Shown here: in pieces, positions 45,830 through 58,153 of the stretch
How positions within the stretch are numbered: the first letter of the stretch is position 1
Layout: every line of letters begins with the position of its first letter
From: Lonicera japonica
Taxonomy: Eukaryota > Streptophyta > Magnoliopsida > Dipsacales > Caprifoliaceae
Direction of reading: 5' to 3'
Length of the DNA stretch: 64,000 nucleotides
Assembly (NCBI GenBank): GCA_021464415.1
Contig: CM038463.1
Span: 4,898,001 to 4,962,000, forward strand
Program-made: the position numbers and the translations under genes
The notes under the pieces: generated by a model
What the model was told of the DNA's origin: nothing
The model's database searches: none
Seen by the model: only the letters and a program-made list of their open reading frames with translations

Positions 45830-47249
45830 ATTAATGCAATCTAGTTTCATTTTATTATATTCTTAAATATTTATAATGTTTATTGCATATGTATATAATT
45901 AATTAAGAATGTGTCTCCCCGGGGTCGTGTCCTGCATTTTAGAAAAATTGCGTGTCGCGTGTCATGTCTATGCTTCATAGACTATACACACCATAACACA
46001 ATTCACACATTTATTATTATAAATTAGATCTGCATGAAGCCCTGTATGATTAAGAAATATGGAATTTCCTTTTCCAATAACTAGGGATCCCGTGTCTTTC
46101 TAATGAGTGACTGTCGCATATGATTTTTTCCTTATTTCTAAAAGGTTGCTCCAAAGCGCTGGAGATTGGAGATAAATTTTAGCCAAGATGCAGTATTGAT
46201 GCTTTCTTCAATGAACTTACCCGATGGCGTCCAGGTGTATATACATCCCTGTATCCCGTGTTAATGACTTGTTGTGGTGGTAGTTATTATTTGTTTGTGG
46301 GTAAATAACTGAAATGTTTATTTGGTCCTTCCCTTGCTGGTTTGGTTATGCTTTTTCACTCATTGTTTCGATTGCAGGAGGCGGCGAACTGCACTTGATG
46401 AACTCAACATGCGAAGCATCTTTGAAGAGAATGATGTTGTCTGTGTAAGTTCCGCTACACGTTTGAGTTTTGTTATTTCTAGTACAGATTGCTTTGACTG
46501 GTTGTGAGGTGGCTTTGTGAGTCCTTTACAACTAACGGAGTACATGCATATACCATATGATAATACCAGAAGATGCAATCTTTTGCCATACTTGGCCCAT
46601 CTGTGATGAAGCAAGCCTTTTCTTGCAATTGGTATGTCAGTTATTAGAAAATGAGGAACAACCGATTATAATTGTAGATATGTGTTGCACTTCATTTCCT
46701 TAGGCCGAAGTTTTTGGTTTCCAGCATGATGGGGAGTCTACACCTTCAAGCAAGAAGCCAGAAGTATGGGAAGGTGTGCCTTGCTTTCACATTTTTCATG
46801 ATTCAGTTATTTTATGCTTTGGAGATTGTAAATGTTCATTTGCATGATTGCAACTTTTTTTTCTATATGCAGGCTGTAGAAAACTGGAGAGAAATGAAAG
46901 ATTATTGATTTCATTGATATATTGTGTGTCTATTACAATGGGAAATGCTCTATATTTATACAAGTATAAGAAGGAAACATGAGTGCCTAAAAACATGGAA
47001 GAAAACATGGAGGAGACAAGGAGTGAAACATGGAGAAGAAAAGGGAAAAGGAGAATAAAGGAAAAACTTTCTAATATTCTAACACTAATATTCTAACACC
47101 CCCCCCCCTCAAACTCAAGGTGGCATATGGGATGTCATCTTGAGTTTGCAGAGCATGTCTTGAAAGATGAGGAATGCTGGGTAAGTATTATTTGGCAAGG
47201 GAGGTCCAGTTTTAATTGTTCGATATGGTTGTTAATTGTCTGGCACGAT

Positions 47250-47410
47250 TGCCATCCGGGGCGAGGTCCGACACGTCATGGATGCCGTTTGGGGTGAAAT
47301 CTGACACGGCTGGATTTGATATGATTGACGTTCGGGGAGAGATTGCCATCCGGGGCGAGGTCCGACACGTAATGGATGCCGTTTGGGGTGAAATCTGACA
47401 CGGCTGGATC
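47250..47410 (+). repeat. Two direct 65-bp repeats inside the TRIM
   Basis: GATTGCCATCCGGGGCGAGG through GGTGAAATCTGACACGGCTG occurs twice with a period of about 94 bp. It is more GC-rich than the rest of the element. Confidence 0.8.
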
Positions 47411-47529
47411 GTCCCGATGATAGCTTGAATAAGATAATTATGTAAAAGAATATTTTGAGGAAGATAATTATGTAAGAGATGAGAGGAAGAGAATGATGTA
47501 TTTTGATGATAATAGTGGATGATGAACAG

Positions 47530-47716
47530 AAAAATCAGAAAAGTTCTGGGGTGGAAATGGAAAAATCAGAAAGTTCTGGGGTAGAAATAGAAAAATCAAA
47601 AAGTTCTGGGGTGGAAATGGAAATATCAGAAAGTTCTGGGGTGGAAATGAAAATATCAGAAAGTTCTAGGGTGGAAATAGAAATATCAGAAAGTTCTGGG
47701 GTGGAAATAAAAATCT
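47530..47716 (+). repeat. 33-bp minisatellite inside the TRIM
   Basis: AGTTCTGGGGTGGAAATGG followed by AAATATCAGAA repeats about six times. It keeps one open frame (SSGVEMEISE repeats), probably because the unit length is a multiple of three. Another AAGTTGTAGGG-type unit follows in decayed form. Confidence 0.85.
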
Positions 47717-49378
47717 AAAAGTTGTAGGGCCAAATTATAAATATCAAAAACTTCAAGGGTCAAAATGCAAATAATACAAACTATTCTTTTGGCGTTGGAA
47801 TCGTCTTTTCAAGACGAAGAGGATGGGTATGGATTGATATGGATTGGATATAGTTTTTCTTAGGCTGGTTTGAGCAGTGGGATGGTTTTGTAGATGATTT
47901 AGTAATGGTGGATTAGCAGTGGGTTAGTTTGTGGGTTGATTGGAAAAGGAGGATGAGAAATGGAGAAGGAGAAGAAATGTTGTTATTGATTTAATTGATT
48001 TTGGATTGATTGTGGATAGGTGAGTCGGCGAGGAAGCGACGAGGCAGCGAGATGATTGTGTTATTGGCTATGGTCCGGCGGGCGACAAGATGTATCGCCC
48101 GCCAGCAACGGCGGAAAGTCAAGAGGATCTTACAGCTCTGATACCATGTAGAAAACTAGAGAGAAATGAAAGATTATTGATTTCATTGATATATTGTGTG
48201 TCTATTACAATGGGAAATGCTCTATATTTATACAAGTATAAGAAGGAAACATGAGTGCCTAAAAACATGGAAGAAAACATGGAGGAGACAAGGAGTGAAA
48301 CATGGAGAAGAAAAGGGAAAAGGAGAATAAAGGAAAAACTTTCTAATATTCTAACACTAATATTCTAACACAGGCAATGCAAAACAGAGCAAAGTGATAT
48401 TGAATTATGGCTGTTCAAGGAATATATGTATATATAGAGGGTCTATATAGTGGACATCCGAAACAATGGACCGTAAATTTCTGTCCATGTTAAGAGTAGG
48501 CGTCTGCTTTACAGACAGCCCACATGTATACACACATATGTTATTGTTTAATTTTAGCTTCGTTTTGAAATACATGTTCAAGAAACATTGAAACAACCTC
48601 CGAATTAGGAAGTTTCTCTGTGTCTTCCATATTTAGAGAAGATAATTTCTATTGTCATATGATGATTCTGAGAAGAAAATTTTAACATAAATTCCAAGTG
48701 ACAAGGCATCTAGTCGTGGTAGTTAATTAGCAGACCTTTTTTTTCCTTGAAATTTAATTTATGAGTATTCTTGATTAGTCACAGAATTTTAGTCGAACCA
48801 TGATTTCAGGTATCTGGTATCATGCCCTAGCTGCACCATTATTTCACTACATTTACTTTATACATGATTTGAAAACTTGTTTACGAGTTTTATTTGAAAG
48901 AAATTATTTTCATTACAGCTCGAGAGAGGTCAATTGCTCTCAGTCCCGCCTTACCTAGTGAAGAGGCGAAAACAGCATTTACACCATCTAGAACAGTACG
49001 GAATTGACTTGATAATCGGATGTAACGGATTGATCTGGGTTGGTGAACACGTCGAACCCAAGTATGATACGATAGAGGATCGAGTAACCAAATTTGAGAA
49101 ACAACAGAACTCAAAATCACAAAGTTCAATGAGTCTCGAGGAACAAGAACAAACTTACATGCCACCCGAGATTAGGCAGAACATATGCAGGACTGGAAAT
49201 GTGGTGAGGCTATTGTCTACTTTGGGTTTCAATGTAACGGTGGCTGTGATAATGGAGATGGTGAAGTTGAGTAGCTCGATGAATGTTGATATACATGGAG
49301 ATGCTTGGAGCCGAGTTTTGTGTGTTGGTTGCTGAGAGAGAGGCCGAGCGTAGAAGTTTGTTGTCAAAGAAGAGGTGA

Positions 49379-51888
49379 AGCTATGGGGTTTTTGTTTGTT
49401 TTTCTATGTTATAAATTTTTATTGTCAATTGGAAAGTTGAATGTACTATATTAACAGTTAATTTTCAGAATCATTACATAGTTGCCCTTTTTTTTTTTTT
49501 TATTATTACAAGATTCTTCTGTTTATTGATCTTCCCTGTTATAAGTAAGATGGAATTTTCTTTTCTTTTCTTTTTTTTTCAAGGTGTAGGATGGATTATC
49601 TCGCTCCTTTTCCTTTCCTTTAATCTATTTGTAGTATGCTGTTTACAATACTTCGGCAAAATCCTGTCAAAATTGGCGCCATTGTTCCACAGGTGGAAAA
49701 TGATTAGATATCGTGGTATATATTCAACTTTCAACATTTTTTTTTTAGTAAAAAGTTAATATTTAAACTTATATTAATATCAAATTTAATTTTAATTTTA
49801 ATTTTCATTAGACATTCATTTTTGATAACGTGGGGGCCATTAATTGAAAAATATTTAATAATAGGGGTTTATAGGAATTTACACTGTTTTTCAGCAAATA
49901 GTTTGTCCACTTTTTGTTTTATATAAGTGATATAGAAATACATACAATAGTTGACTTCAGGGGGACGGGAATTGGGATTACCGATTATTAAACCTTGGTG
50001 GGTGGAAGGGATGCTATCATCTTGTTTTAATTCTCAATGGCGATTATCACCAAAATTTTGGGTATATATGTAGTTGTCAACATTATTGTATTTGTATACA
50101 CCTTCTAAAGTCTCTTCGACAGTTTCTTTTTTTATCTTAATCTATACTATTATATATATTATTATTGTATTTGTATATACACTTTCTAAAAAGAGTTTCA
50201 TCTCTATCTTATTTTATACTAATATATATATATAAAGTGAGGGTTTCTTCTCTATCTTAATATATACTATTATATAAATTATTATTGTATTTGTATACAC
50301 CTTCTAAAAGTCTTTTCAAAGGTTTTTTCTCTATCTTAATTTATACTATTATATAAAGTTAAGACTAATTTCAATCGCCATAAAGTTGTATCAAATGATC
50401 CGAACTTTGAACATTTGACAAAATAATCTGCTTGAGAGATATTTTAGAAAGAAGACAAAAAATTATACAAAAATTTGATCGATGATCACATACTAATACT
50501 TCCTTCTCCTTTTATAATGGGGAAGTCTAATTCTAAACATTTCTCTTCGATAAATAACGTATAACAACATTGTGACAACAACGACAAAATTTTCTAAAGT
50601 AATTTACTATTCATTGACAAAGAAATAAAAATTATACGATGACTCTTTAAATTGTGTCCGCACAACTATTTACTGTCTTCTGCGAACTTCTTTAACATCT
50701 TTGTTTTATATTTTGGTTTGAACTAAATATATCTGAACAATACACGCGTAATGTGTACATGTGATTTAGTATATATACAATCCCAACCCAGATATGCAAT
50801 AAAATAAGAGAGTAAAAACAATAATTAATTCCATCTTTATTATGTCACATCATGTTCATATTGTATATGAGAGAGAATCTCAAAAATAATGTAAACATAG
50901 TTAATTTGTGATATCATAACTAAAATGAAATAGACAACTCATCAAAAAAAAATAAAGTTTTTTCCTTATTAACCCTCTATAAAAATATTCTAAAATTTTA
51001 AAATAATTTTTAAGGATAAAAAATTATCACAAAAAAAATCATAGAAATATATCCCTAAATATCATATTAAAATAGTAGAATATTTTTATAAATCAACAAT
51101 CACACCCCTTTTTGAACTCTCTCTCTCTTGCTCATTTCCCTTTTTGAACTCTATATGTTCTCTAATAGAACAACCGAACTAAAAAAGGGTGGTGCTAAAT
51201 ATGCATTCTTTATTTGGTTTTATTTTATCAGCGCATACACAACTAGTGAATAAACACATACTTGCTACATATAAGCCAATTCAGTATTGGGTACCACTTG
51301 CTCAACGCATATACAACGAGATTCATTTGTTACATACATATCAAAAAATAAAACCACATAAAGAGGTGATATGTAACCATTCGGACTCTCCCCTAAAATG
51401 GCTTGCCTAATTTAAATTTAGGTTCATTAATCCCACGTATATATCAAGGACCTTTCCATTACACTATTTTAGATTGTTACAATATCGGCTCTTGCTACAC
51501 GACCCGCAATATATATACATCTCGTGGTAGTAGTCTTGAGTTCACTCTAATAACATATGTAATCACCCGAGTTCTCTCTCAAAATGGTTAGTCTATATTG
51601 TAATTTGAGTTTATTGTACCCATATATATACAAATGATATTACGATTAGAGCGTCCATAGCCATTATCGTAAATTTGTAAATTAGAGCATAAGGCTGTCC
51701 ACATCAAATCCATCTTAACACAAAAACTTAGCTTCGTATGATAGTGAATGTATAAACTTATCATACGGTTAAATTTTACTTATATGGGAATACTTTACTT
51801 GTATGACACCAAAAGAGTAAAGGTGGCTCGTATCACACAACAAAAAAGAAAAAAGAAAAAAAGAAAGTGCGTAGCATGCTCATATAAG
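49379..51888. other. Intergenic DNA with tandem repeats
   Basis: At about 50086-50350 three to four units of TATTATTGTATTTGTATACACC...TCTCTATCTTAATTTATACT (period about 70-120 bp) follow each other. At 51360-51620 a segment with CTCTCYCMWAAAATGG and TTTAATTTNAGGTT-like blocks is duplicated at about 190 bp spacing. No gene was seen. Confidence 0.5.
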
Positions 51889-52722
51889 CTAGAGCTCGGC
51901 AATGGGTCAAGCCTACCCGGATGGGCCTTTTCAGGTAGGGCTTACGGGGTTTGGTCAGTCAACGAGCTAGGGCATGCCTAGGTTTTTAAGGTATACCTGT
52001 AGCTCGCCCATGGGCTTACTCTAATGGGTTATTTTTGGGCTGGGCCGGCCTTAAAGGGTTGGGCCAAATGGGTTTATTTTTTATTTTGTAAAATAAATGG
52101 TAAAAATATTAAAATATCATTGTTACACATTAAATCAAAATAAATTTTTTTTTATTTTTTTATTATAGAAATGTAAAGAATATCATGAATGGATATATGA
52201 TCCAAATATATATTAATATTGTATCAATATAAATATGTACATTTTAACTGCCATATATTAAGTGCACTATGTTCATTTATTTTAGAACCTTAAAATTGTA
52301 TTTAGTGATATTTTATATTATCTTTCGTTCATCAGTGTCACACTTTGAAATATTAAATATAAATGTGAAAGGTTTTTAACCATATCATATAAGTTATGAG
52401 TAAAATACTATATTTCAAAGAGCGCATGCCACGTGTCCATTATTTATTACATTTATGCGTTCTCAATTTCTTTATCTTCATAGCTTTTAAATTCTTATTT
52501 GTCTTTTGGATTGCCTATTCTATCCTTAATGTATTCGGTTAGTGGAAGAAATATATTTAAAACTACTAATTATATTATTTGTCATTATTTTTACCTCTTT
52601 TGATAAAAACACCCGATTCATAGGTTTAAAAAAAATTACCCTTCAAATGATCGAGTTCATAAGTTTAAATGAATGTAGGAGAGTTCTCTTCCACTAAACA
52701 TGAAAAAAAATATTTTAAATAA

Positions 52723-52753
<31 letters not shown>

Positions 52754-53174
52754 ATACCTATCCATCTTCAAAGACAAGATGAACTTTTGTATATGTATAA
52801 CTTAATTTTGAAAAATGAACATATTTTTTCTTATGATAATCCATAATAATATTTCATGTACTTCATTTTTTTACGATTATGCTATCGATATTAAAAATTA
52901 AAACGTTGCTCATTGCACACATAGTATATTTGTCTTGAATCATATTATGTTTAAGTTATACATATATAAATACATGGCTTAATTGATGAACTTTGGGTCA
53001 GGTTGTGTGCGGGCCTGAAAAGCCTTGGGCCGGGGTTAAAAATAAAATCTCAGCTCATGACTCAACCTTATTGGGCTCAGGCCACTCCAAAACCTGTTTA
53101 CTGGTCAAATGGGCCAGATTGGGTCGGGATGAACTGGGCCGGGTTTCATGCTTTTGGGCCATTTGATGAGGTCT
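51889..53174. mobile_element. Possible hAT-like non-autonomous element
   Basis: Both ends are rich in GGGCC/GGCCC motifs within otherwise AT-rich DNA. The left end TAGAGCTCGGCAATGGG and the minus-strand right end TAGACCTCATCAAATGGCCC are imperfect inverted repeats, like hAT termini. The 8-bp target duplication is not exact, and there is no transposase inside. Confidence 0.45.
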
Positions 53175-53739
53175 AGCATAAACTGATAGCCTACTCGTTT
53201 GACATTTTTTTTTTGGGAGGGAACATAGTTTACTCATTATTTGTTATGAGTCAAACGAATAAGTCTTATTTATATGACTAATTTTTATTTATATGACTAA
53301 TCACATGTGGTCTAGTTTTAGCTCAAGCTTAAAGCTAAATTTACAAAATTATTATCTAATTAACCATTTTAGTTGTGAATGTTGTAAGCCAGTTAAATAC
53401 TATTTAACCGCTGCCCGAAAAATTAAAAGGCGAACCGCAAGTCATTTTGTTGTGGCACTATATGTCTACCTGGAATAATAAATGACAGATTAATGGTGAC
53501 CTGCCGCAATTTTGTTCCATTTCATTTCTCCCAATAGGGAGGGGAAGAGGAAGAGGAGGGGATGAATTGAATTTGGTGGCCAAGCTGTAAACTTGTCTTT
53601 TCCAACTGTTCAAGATTGCATTTGCCCCTCTGTCTCTTCCACTTGCCCTAAAACGCCATCTTCTTCTTCTTCTTGTACAATAGATACTTTTTTAATATAC
53701 AACTTTATACAGCTTCTTAACTAAAAACCCCTCTTCCCA
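53175..53739. other. 5' flank of the glutathione peroxidase gene
   Basis: It contains TATGAGTCAAACGAATAAG-like AT-rich sequence and a TCTTCTTCTTCTTC run at 53660-53676, close before the ATG. A TATA-like ATACAACTTTATAC lies near 53697. No separate gene was seen. Confidence 0.45.
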
Positions 53740-55791
53740 ATGGGGGCTTCTTCATCAATCCCTCAGCAATCTCTCCACGAATTTTCTGTCAAGGTCAGTT
53801 TTTCCCCTCTCTTTCCCTCCCTTATATACACACACACACACACACTACATCTTCTATATAATAAGGGGACATGGCCTTTTGAATCTTGTACATTTGTATG
53901 TATAATGGATAAAGAATTGTGTGTCTGAAATTTAAGATAATTTTTTAAATAGTTGATAGTATGTTTGAGACGGTTACCACATAGTATATTGATATGGTGA
54001 GGAGGATATTCACCCACAAGGGAAGCTTTACTGCTGGATTCTCTAAATTCTAGGGTTTACGTTTGAATTGGGCAGGATTGCAAGAATCAGGATGTGGACC
54101 TCAGCATCTACAAAGGCAAAGTTCTCCTTATTGTCAATGTTGCTTCCAAATGGTTGGTCTCTTTTCCCTCTCCCTTTTCTCTTTTCTTTCATGATTCCTG
54201 TTTTTCTTTTTCCCTTGCTCTCAATTTCTGTTGTCTAAATAATCACTAATCATTCATGTACAACATATGGGTCTGACACAGTGGGTTTACTGATTCAAAC
54301 TACACCCAGTTAACTGAGCTTTACAACAAATACAAGAACCAAGGTATGGTATGCTGGTTTTTACTACAGGAAACTTGAATTGACTTCTTATTAATTATGT
54401 TATTAATTAATATTGTTGAACTATAGAATTGCAAATTTCTTTTGGGTTTATAAGATAAATTAAAATTGGATACCTTATGTTAGGCTACTAGCTTATTCTA
54501 TCCAAAGGCTGAACTGATTTTGAAAAAAAAAAAAAAGAGTCATAAATAATTTGTTAATGTTGTTATGCTATTAAGTAAAGATTATCAAATATAAAATTGT
54601 GAAGGTGTATCAGTGACTCTAAATCCTTAAATACGATGAATGCTTTACAACAACATGATAAAAGTTTATTTGAGTAAAAAGGAAAAGGCCGTGTGTTTCT
54701 TTTCTAAATTTAGTGAAAATGGGTAGCACGTTGATTATTTATCAATTGAAAAAAAGTAACACTGAAAATTTGGATCAAGGGACAAGAGGATATATTTGAA
54801 GGCCCAGGAAGGGTTTCAACGCTCAGTTTTGGAGAGAGTATAATATAGACAATATTGTTACCCCAAAATTCTGCTATATTGAGTTTTGGTGATGTGACTT
54901 AAACGTTACTGATTAGGCTTTAGTTATTTCATTATAAATTTCTGAGAGTTATATATGTACGTGTATCAATAAGCGCATGTAATTTGATTTGTGATATTAA
55001 GGTTTTGAGATCTTGGCGTTCCCATGCAATCAATTCATGAAGCAAGAACCTGGGAGCGGAGAGGAGGCCCAAGAATTTGCTTGTACAAGATACAAGGCTG
55101 AATATCCTATCTTCCAAAAGGTAATTAATTAGTGTTATATGATTACTTAGGTTGGTGTTGAACTTATCAAGTGGTTCCGTTTTGGAAAAAATATACTATT
55201 GCTCAAGTCTATAACTATGTTTAATCTGAAAAGGTGGTCTGAGTGAAAGTTATTGTCATATGGTTCTCAAGAATCTTTTTATACTATTGCTCAAGTCTAT
55301 TCCTTTGCGTTGAACTTGTCATATGGCTATCAAGAATCTGTTTATACATGAAAGTTATTTTCATTATTGGAACTGAATTCCCCTCTTCTCAAGGAAAATC
55401 AGCGATTAACTACCCATTTTCCTTGTACAATCGCTGTGTTATTATCAGAAGCATCATTGAGTCTTTGTATTAAGTTTTGCAGAACTGATAGTCTTATACC
55501 AAGTTATATATTATTGCTTGCACACGTTTATGGAAAATTTCCTTAACGCTTCTATTTGCCAGGTTGACACATTTTTTGTTCAATTATATGATCTGGTCTA
55601 CTGTTTATTGTTTAGGTACGTGTCAATGGCCCAAAAACAGAACCTGTTTACCAATTCCTCAAAGCAAGTAAAGGTGGATTTCTCGGTTCTAGCATCAAGT
55701 GGAATTTCACCAAGTTTCTAATTGATAAAGAAGGTTGGGTCATTGGCCGTTATGGTCCAACTACCACCCCACTAGCCATTGAGGTAATCCA

Positions 55792-55829
<38 letters not shown>

Positions 55830-55951
55830 GCACACGCACATGTGAGCCATTCATTTTCTTGTGGATCTGGAATTATGTTTCACAGTGTAATTCACACCTT
55901 GCTCTTTTGCATGTTCTTTTGCAGAAGTCTATCAAGAAAGCATTGGGATAA
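53740..55951 (+). CDS. GPX: Glutathione peroxidase (plant thioredoxin-dependent, Cys type)
   Basis: Exons 53740-53793, 54076-54152, 54282-54343, 55002-55120, 55616-55783 and 55925-55951 join without a break into 168 residues. It reduces lipid and hydrogen peroxides; plant members use thioredoxin more than glutathione. The peroxidatic residue is Cys44 (VASKCGFT), encoded across an intron (TG|T), not selenocysteine. Gln79 or the NQF Gln75, and Trp133-Asn134 (IKWNFTKF), complete the usual active site; the other conserved Cys are C73 (FPCNQF) and C92 (FACTRY), the likely resolving Cys. The start MGASSS has Gly2 for N-myristoylation, as in membrane-bound GPX4/GPX5 of Arabidopsis. All splice sites are GT-AG. 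It looks fully functional. Confidence 0.95.
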
Positions 55952-57673
55952 GAGTGAGATATTAGTAGTAGATGAGTTAATACTTTTGAGGACATTATGG
56001 AGTTCCACAAAGAAAGTTTGGATGATGATCCATTTGGTTAATGATTATGTGTTTTATCCTGTTTCTGGTCCTTGTCTTATTTGGTTGTTATTGATAAATT
56101 ATATTGTACATTGCAACTGTGTATGCACTCGGCTGAAGTCTGTATAAAATCCTAATTTAGCAGTTTAATGCAAGTGTATGCTGTTTGTGTGTATTTGTGG
56201 TGTTATTGTTCTTAGTCTTCTCCTCCAGTTCTTCCTCCGTTTTTTGGTGCCTGCACATTGAAGGTTTTTGATATGTATTTCCATTTATTCCGCATCCCAT
56301 CTTTGTTGTCGATAAAATCTTTGAGACACCCCCTGTTCTATCTCTCACACACACATGCTGCACGCGTGCCAACATATACATGCTTAGCAGTCCTCACTCA
56401 ACAATCATCATGGATATGAATGGGGCGAATTCAACCGTCTGTAGGGACACAATGCATGCCTTCCATCGAAATTTGGCTCACATTAGCTAACCACTCCCAC
56501 ATTATATGGTTAAATTCCCCCCCCCCCTCTCTCTCTCTATATATATATATATTTATATGCAGTCCTAACTCATCATCGTCAATCATCATGCCACATGTAT
56601 GGTGCAAACTCATCCGTCTGTGGGGACACAACGCATCTCCTGCATCAAATTTTGGGTGACAAATACCTGCCCAGCCCTCACATTGTATGATCTCAAAAAC
56701 CTTATCTTAAATTATTCCTCATTAATTGAGGCAAACCTTATCTAAATTATTCCTAATAATTGAGGCAAAAGTCAGACCTCTCTATGCCATTTCGAACTAC
56801 AACAATGGGGCCTCACTTAGCATGTGCAATGGACCCTCCCAAAGCCTCAACGATGACCGAAAAGGACACATGTCGTCCTCTCGCGCTACATGATCCTAAA
56901 AGGGTGACCTTATGTGTCCACTACTGTTGCCAGGAAAAAGACTCAAGAGGAAATTGGTTTGGAAGCTATGGTGCATGTAATTCGCTCAAACTGGTTTGTT
57001 GCATTGGCAAAGATAAGCGGCCAGCATGTGGGATTGGCTAGGGTCATCGTCTTGTTGAACCGTGATCCATGTGATAATGGTGCTATTTGTGTTATATCAT
57101 AGCTGTATACGATGTGAAGGTGACATATATAAGAATGTGTGACTCAAAATACGGGTGACGCGTTCTTTTACAGGACATAATACGAAAAATTGCCGGGTCA
57201 ACTCCCATCTAATTTAGTCCCATTACAACCATGTGACTCAACATTATCAGTACCGCAAGGTCCACCTTTAATTTATATATATACTTCAACAACTTGCAAT
57301 TGGTGTTTGTACATACTAGCTTCTCATAATATTTTAGTATATCACCACTTCATGTAAGACTATTTTTTTTTCTGTCTCATGTTCCTTCTTTGTTCATATT
57401 ACACCAAACATACCATTTACTAACTAACAAGAATGTTTGTTCTTTGCACCATGATCAAATATTTACGAATTAAACAAACATATCTTCAAGAAAACTTGTT
57501 TGTTGTTTGGGTAACTAGCAATGTGAGACAGTGATGACCCTAATAGGGAGGGGTTGACGACATGTCATTTTCACATAAGGGTAGGCTAGGGGAAGGGGGA
57601 ACAAATGGACCCAACAAGGGGCCAATATTTGTCACTCACCACATATTTCTTCTCACATATCTTCATTTCTTCT
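55952..57673. other. Intergenic DNA with a short direct duplication
   Basis: A segment with CCGTCTGTRGGGACACAAYGCAT is present at about 56430 and 56610 (period about 170). The 56760-57110 part is less AT-rich and has two overlapping frames without recognised domains. The 3' untranslated region of the peroxidase gene lies at the left end. Confidence 0.45.
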
Positions 57674-57687
57674 CTGTATATATAAAA
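57674..57687 (+). promoter_or_regulatory. TATA box of the RTFL/DVL-like gene
   Basis: GTATATATAAAATG lies about 90 bp upstream of the ATG at 57771, with a normal-length AC-rich leader after it. Confidence 0.55.
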
Positions 57688-57770
57688 TGCCCAATTCTCC
57701 CAAAGTAACCATTCATTCACAAAATCAAATTCATCAAAGTCCTTAGTTCTATTTTTGCAGAAAAAAAAAT

Positions 57771-57904
57771 ATGGGTAAGTTCATCTCCTTGAGAAGCGTG
57801 AAGGTCCAATCGTTGCGTCGGTGTTCGAAGCAAATACGAGAGCAAAGGGGACGACTTATATCGTGTGGAGGTGTACAGTGCTTCTCCTCTGCTGGCATGA
57901 TTGA
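57771..57904 (+). pseudogene. RTFL/DVL small peptide gene with a one-base frameshift
   Basis: From ATG 57771 the reading gives MGKFISLRSV, then RRCSKQIREQRGRL. One base later the frame for the conserved RTF core continues as YIVWRCTVLLLCWHD and stops at 57902-57904. RTFL/DVL (ROTUNDIFOLIA4/DEVIL) peptides are plant regulators of organ shape and cell proliferation, with a C-terminal core of this form. A missing T at the CTTATA near 57856 explains the shift. As written, the frame runs on to a stop near 57938 and loses the core. The site is about 200 bp from the scaffold gap, so an assembly error is plausible and the gene may be intact. Confidence 0.75.
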
Positions 57905-58053
57905 TGACGTACTAGAGAATGAAGTCGATGGTTTGTGATTGAGGTGCAGCATGTGAAAGTATAGGAGTTGAGTATATATAATAGTTAGCACTTCAAGCTG
58001 AGAGATGTTTGTATAGTTCTGAGAAATTGTCACTGACTCAAATATATATTTGT

Positions 58054-58153
58054 NNNNNNNNNNNNNNNNNNNNNNNNNNNNNNNNNNNNNNNNNNNNNNN
58101 NNNNNNNNNNNNNNNNNNNNNNNNNNNNNNNNNNNNNNNNNNNNNNNNNNNNN
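58054..58153. other. Scaffold gap (100 N)
   Basis: Exactly 100 N, the usual placeholder for a gap of unknown length. Order and distance across it are not proven. Confidence 0.99.

Larger units (their letters stand above)
46875..48370 (-). mobile_element. Intact TRIM-type non-autonomous LTR retrotransposon
   Basis: LTRs at 46875-47098 and 48147-48370 are both 224 bp and differ at one base that I could see. The 5-bp duplication CAGGC flanks the whole (46870-46874 and 48371-48375). On the minus strand the primer-binding site TGGTATCAGAGCT (48134-48146, initiator-tRNA-Met type) abuts the 5' LTR, and a purine tract of GAGTTTGAGGGGGGGGGG type abuts the 3' LTR. The 1.05-kb interior has no gag or pol, only short repeats. 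Movement needs proteins from another element. Near-identical LTRs indicate a recent insertion into RRP4 intron 6. Confidence 0.93.
43500..49378 (+). pseudogene. RRP4: Exosome subunit RRP4 gene, frameshifted and loaded with transposons
   Basis: RRP4 is an RNA-binding cap subunit of the exosome. Exons match it in order: ~43510-43572 (NYENGVLK, no in-frame ATG seen), 44409-44510 (GHGTFEQDGEVV, CGVVKCVNKLVYVQTLRAR), 45231-45276 (GDIIIGRVIE), 46145-46234 (PKRWRLEINFSQDAVLMLSS), 46378-46444 (RRRTALDELNMRS), 46704-46773 (LQARSQKYGK), 48919-49378 (S1/KH part, GIDLIIGCNGLIWVGEHVEP). Breaks: exon 3 donor reads GAGTTAA where GAG|GTTAA is expected; exons 5, 6 and 7 each carry one extra G (at GCAGGAGG, GATGGGGAG, CATGGAGATG). 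All four are G-run length changes, so sequencing error is an alternative to true decay. Introns are kept, so it is not a processed copy. Confidence 0.82.

Noticed and set aside
48371..48430. Possible RRP4 exon starting GCAATGCAAAACAG right of the TRIM
   Set aside because: RRP4 continues directly from KYGK (46773) to LERGQLL (48919), so no exon is needed there; the TRIM lies in an intron.
51189..51591. Short frames of 62-73 codons
   Set aside because: They lie in tandemly duplicated AT-rich DNA and differ between the repeat units.
56760..57102. Two overlapping frames of 62-93 codons in less AT-rich DNA
   Set aside because: No domain, no clear promoter, and the frames compete; not supported as a gene.
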